NCBI RefSeq assembly: GCF_030704535.1
Contig: NC_081819.1
Coordinates: 21,548,001-21,612,000, forward strand
From: Vitis vinifera
Lineage: Eukaryota; Streptophyta; Magnoliopsida; Vitales; Vitaceae
Direction: 5' to 3'
Length of the DNA stretch: 64,000 bases
Program-made: the position numbers and the translations under genes
Shown here: one piece after another, positions 60,701-64,000 of the stretch
How the letters are laid out: every line of letters begins with the position of its first letter
Numbering within the stretch: position 1 is the first letter of the stretch
The notes under the pieces: model-generated
What the model saw: only the letters and a program-made list of their open reading frames with translations
What the model was told of the DNA's origin: nothing
The model's database searches: none

Positions 60701-63586
60701 AGATCAATAATGTCCTCCAAAAAAAAAAAAAAGAACACAATAATATTATGATACTTAAACATATTCCATGGTATCATAGTAAGCCTTCTTGATCTTACTT
60801 TGTAAACTAGTAACAACTTCAAGCAATTGACTCACCCTACATCCATTTGAACTTTATCACAATTCTTTTCTGAGGCTTGTTGAAAAAATTGGCCTAATAA
60901 TCTTTCTATTCTGTCACTTGCATGTTTGGGATGTGTCTCATCTGTGTTTTGACATGGTTGCTAATTTCTGATCAGGGAAAGGGTGTTGAAGAGGATATAA
61001 TGGATATGATTGACAGAGAAGCTGATGGAAGTGATAGTCTTGAGGGTTTTGTTCTATGCCATTCAATAGCTGGAGGAACAGGCTCAGGTTTTCTTAACTC
61101 TCATTACCATCTTTGGCTGTTGAGGTGTTGAAAGTGTTTTTTCATTTGGTGATATTTCTTTATATCTTTCAGCATTTCATTTTCATTGTTTATATTTGCT
61201 TGATTTGTTATCCAATTGATTCAGCAACCTAAATTTAAATGCTAAAGTGGTCTCTGTAAGCTGGTCTTACTGATGAATTATACACAAGAACATCTACAAC
61301 CTTGAAGATCCTTATAGTACATCAGTCAAAAAAGTTTGCTTCAATGACTGGAGATTTTCTAAAAGAGGGAATGCTCTCCTGATTTTTAATCTTTTCCATG
61401 GATCCTATATCAAAGTGTATATTTGCACTTTGTAGTTATTTGATAGCTTGTTCATGACTGTTTTAAATGCCTTCCTGCTAGAGTAGCTATCGAGTTACTG
61501 ATATCAGGTTTCCTCCTGTACCAATAATCATCTGCTTTGTTGCAGGTATGGGTTCATATCTCTTGGAGACTCTGAATGATCGCTACAGCAAAAAACTTGT
61601 TCAGACATACAGTGTATTTCCTAACCAGATGGAGACAAGTGATGTTGTGGTCCAGCCATACAACTCACTTTTGACACTCAAGCGACTAACACTAAATGCT
61701 GATTGTGTTGTTGTTCTTGATAATACTGCACTTAATAGAATTGCTGTGGAGCGCCTTCACCTATCAAATCCTACCTTTGCTCAAACAAATTCTTTGGTTT
61801 CTACTGTAATGTCTGCAAGCACAACCACACTGCGGTATCCAGGATACATGAACAATGACCTAGTTGGCCTTCTTGCCTCTTTGATTCCGACACCTAGGTG
61901 CCATTTTCTAATGACAGGATATACACCACTCACAGTGGAGCGCCAGGTAAGATTCCAATTCGAAGTTTTCTTGTCCAATTAGTCTTGTCATTTCAGACCA
62001 TAAAGACTGAGGACAGGGAACTCTTATGTATTTCATAGTTTTATTTGGAATTCAAGTTTCCCATCCAACCTGTTGGATCATCAGAAAATCCACAAAGAAA
62101 CCTTTTCAGTTTAGCCACTGGTCTGATTTCTACCATACGGATGATTTTGGTAGTTCATTTTCTCGTAAAATTTGAATTTGGCATTTTAGATTTCCATTAG
62201 TAGAAGCAGATTAAAGCCTATCAAAAATTAGTAGAAGCAGATTAAAGCAAGCACATCTCTTTTTGGCAGGCTAATGTGATTCGTAAAACTACTGTACTAG
62301 ACGTCATGAGAAGACTTCTGCAGGCAAGAGAGACTTTCTTTTTGCTTGTTCTGTCAAAGCACATCCAGTCTGCTTCTGACACTTATCTGTTTTGCAGACC
62401 AAGAATATTATGGTTTCCTCATATGCTCGTACAAAAGAAGCTAGTCAAGCAAAGTACATATCGATTCTAAATATAATTCAAGGAGAAGTGGACCCTACTC
62501 AGGTAATACTGATAGGTTCTTCAGTAGAACTTTTGAAAATATGTGTCACAATGATCCTTCTGAAAAGTGAAAGGGACCTTTGTTCCATAATACAATGCAA
62601 AAAGATGTGAACATATCAGAATATAGCTGTTGCTATAACAACAAATTATACTTCTAACACCAGTTTTAATAAGAGAGGAGAAACACTGTAGTGTGTTCAT
62701 GGTTGAGCTTCCTTATTGTTTGCAACTGTTAGCAACAATATCTAGATATTAGATCCAAACTCATATATTTGCTATATGCAATATAAATAATATTGACTAT
62801 AAAATCATAATGCACATTTTACAATTTGCAATATTGGCAATTTAGCATATCCGTGGTTTGATGTGTCCCTGTCCATGTATCTTTTTCCTTTTTCTTTGTC
62901 ATTGGGACATTAATCTTGTTATTGATTGAGATGCCATTCATTTCAGTGAAGGTTTCTCTCTTGCTCAGAATTGTGAATTCTACTAGAGGTGCCACATTTG
63001 ATACTTTTTATGATCTTCAAATCAGGTTCATGAAAGTTTGCAGAGAATACGTGAAAGAAAGCTTGTTAATTTTATTGAATGGGGACCTGCAAGCATTCAG
63101 GTTTTTCTCCATGCTAAAAGCATTTATTTATATCATTCAGTCCATTCTTCTATCTACTATTATGTGGAGTAAACATTATCTTTTGTGATTTCTGTTCTTT
63201 TGCAGGTTGCTCTATCTAGGAAGTCTCCCTATGTTCAAACTGCCCATAGGGTAAGGATTACTTAGTTTGCTATGCTTGTATTTGCTTTTTGTTCTTAAGA
63301 AATTTTTGGAGAATGTAAGCATTTCTATCTTCAGTTTGTAAGTTTCATTCTTCCAAATATAAAATGCGCATTTGTTTTAGAGTAATGCCATGATTATTGG
63401 AAGGTTAGTTGGAAAAAAGAATGAAAAGAAAATTATGTTTGTGCTTGCATTTTTTAGGTCAGTGGTCTTATGCTCGCTAGCCATACAAGTATCCGACACC
63501 TATTCAGCAAATGCCTGAGCCAGTACGAGAAGTTGAGAAAGAAGCAAGCCTTTCTTGACAACTATAGGAAGTTCCCAATGTTTGCT
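57752..63586 (+). CDS. TUBG1: gamma-tubulin (3' end beyond the window)
   Basis: Nucleates microtubules as part of the gamma-tubulin ring complex. Nine exons are visible: 57752-57880, 58838-59038, 60976-61087, 61546-61946, 62270-62323, 62398-62502, 63026-63100, 63206-63250, 63458-63586. They join without a stop to 417 residues of about 474 expected. Recognisable parts are [20 protein letters not shown] at the N-terminus, [14 protein letters not shown] at the end of exon 2, and the GTP-binding tubulin signature AGGTGSG at 142-148. [11 protein letters not shown] and [19 protein letters not shown] (exon 4), [15 protein letters not shown] (exon 6) and [11 protein letters not shown] (exon 9) follow. 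The missing end should start DNDLSEF-like and lies past 64000. Intron 5 (62324-62397, 74 nt) has a GC donor (CAG|gcaaga). Intron 2 holds a hAT MITE. TUBG1 and TUBG2 cannot be told apart here. Confidence 0.95.
59589..60312. mobile_element. hAT-type MITE in intron 2 of gamma-tubulin
   Basis: The ends CAGTGTTGTCAAAAGC and, reversed, CAGTGTTATCAAAGGC are terminal inverted repeats. CTAATAGC is duplicated exactly on both sides (59581-59588, 60313-60320), the 8-bp size of hAT elements. The subterminal parts are rich in AGGCGA/TCGCCT motifs and the centre is AT-rich. No transposase is encoded; 724 bp. Confidence 0.88.
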
Positions 63587-64000
63587 GTAAGTTTCCATCC
63601 TAACTACTATAATAGTTGCTTTTCAACTATCTTTTGCCAAATTTCTGCTATCCACCTATGTTATTCATTAATTCCATTTATTTCTACATCCATAGATGCA
63701 ATGCTTGATCTGAAGTTATGAATTGTCATAAATAGAAAAATGGATTTATTCCAGTTAGCCAGCCCTAAACAGTTGGGAGTAATGGCTTTGTTGAGTTGAG
63801 CTGAGCAAAACTATTGTATTTCATTTTCCTCTTGGCAAATACTCAATTTTGATTTTCTTTTTCCAATTTTCATTTTCTCAACTACTGATGCTTTGGGAGG
63901 CTCAATTATTATGTTGTAAAAAATAATTTATATTAGTTGTTAATATAGGAACCGGTTACTTTATATGAATCATATACTTTTATCAGTGATGGGATTGATT

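Noticed and set aside
1..64000. tRNA, rRNA, CRISPR or bacterial-type systems
   Set aside because: No cloverleaf-consistent tRNA boxes, rRNA text or regularly spaced short direct repeats were noticed; the window is clearly plant nuclear DNA.

Overview
The window is nuclear DNA of a flowering plant, most likely a dicot. The evidence is AT-rich intergenic DNA, genes split by many short GT-AG introns, and plant-specific families (SPA light-signalling repressor, DUF1221 kinase, DUF7722 protein). The gene structures and repeat types look like grapevine (Vitis) or a relative, but that is an impression, not something proven here.

Layout. 1-18.9 kb: no convincing gene; AT-rich DNA with decayed tandem repeats, microsatellites and MITE-like elements. 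19.3-25.9 kb (+): an intact eight-exon mitochondrial adenine nucleotide carrier (ADNT1 type), whose sixth intron carries a MULE-like MITE and a gutted chromovirus retrotransposon. 26.6-27.7 kb (-): a weak candidate gene or gene relic. 28.2-29.1 kb: a G-box cluster and a hairpin. 29.5-39.9 kb (+): an intact SPA1/SPA2-type gene (kinase-like domain, coiled coil, WD40) with a probable 2.2 kb solo LTR in its second coding intron. 41.1-43.3 kb (-): a DUF1221 protein kinase with degenerate catalytic motifs, convergent with SPA. 46.1-50.4 kb (+): an eight-exon nucleotide-sugar transporter of the CMP-sialic-acid-transporter type. 52.6-54.9 kb: a long-inverted-repeat Mutator-like element with an internal 360-bp satellite-like array. 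56.0-56.2 kb (+): a one-exon DUF7722 protein. 57.75 kb to the right edge (+): gamma-tubulin, nine exons seen, last exon(s) outside the window; a 724-bp hAT MITE sits in its second intron.

The genes are ordinary, independently transcribed housekeeping or signalling genes and not a cluster with a shared job. No operon-like, CRISPR-like or obviously new coding system was found. The less ordinary signals are structural: five transposon insertions with readable target-site duplications, a young satellite array inside a foldback element, two GC-AG introns needed to keep coding frames, upstream ORFs on two genes, and a kinase that has lost the DFG aspartate and the VAIK lysine. All exon joins were made by eye from frame, splice signals and remembered family sequences; transcripts were not available.
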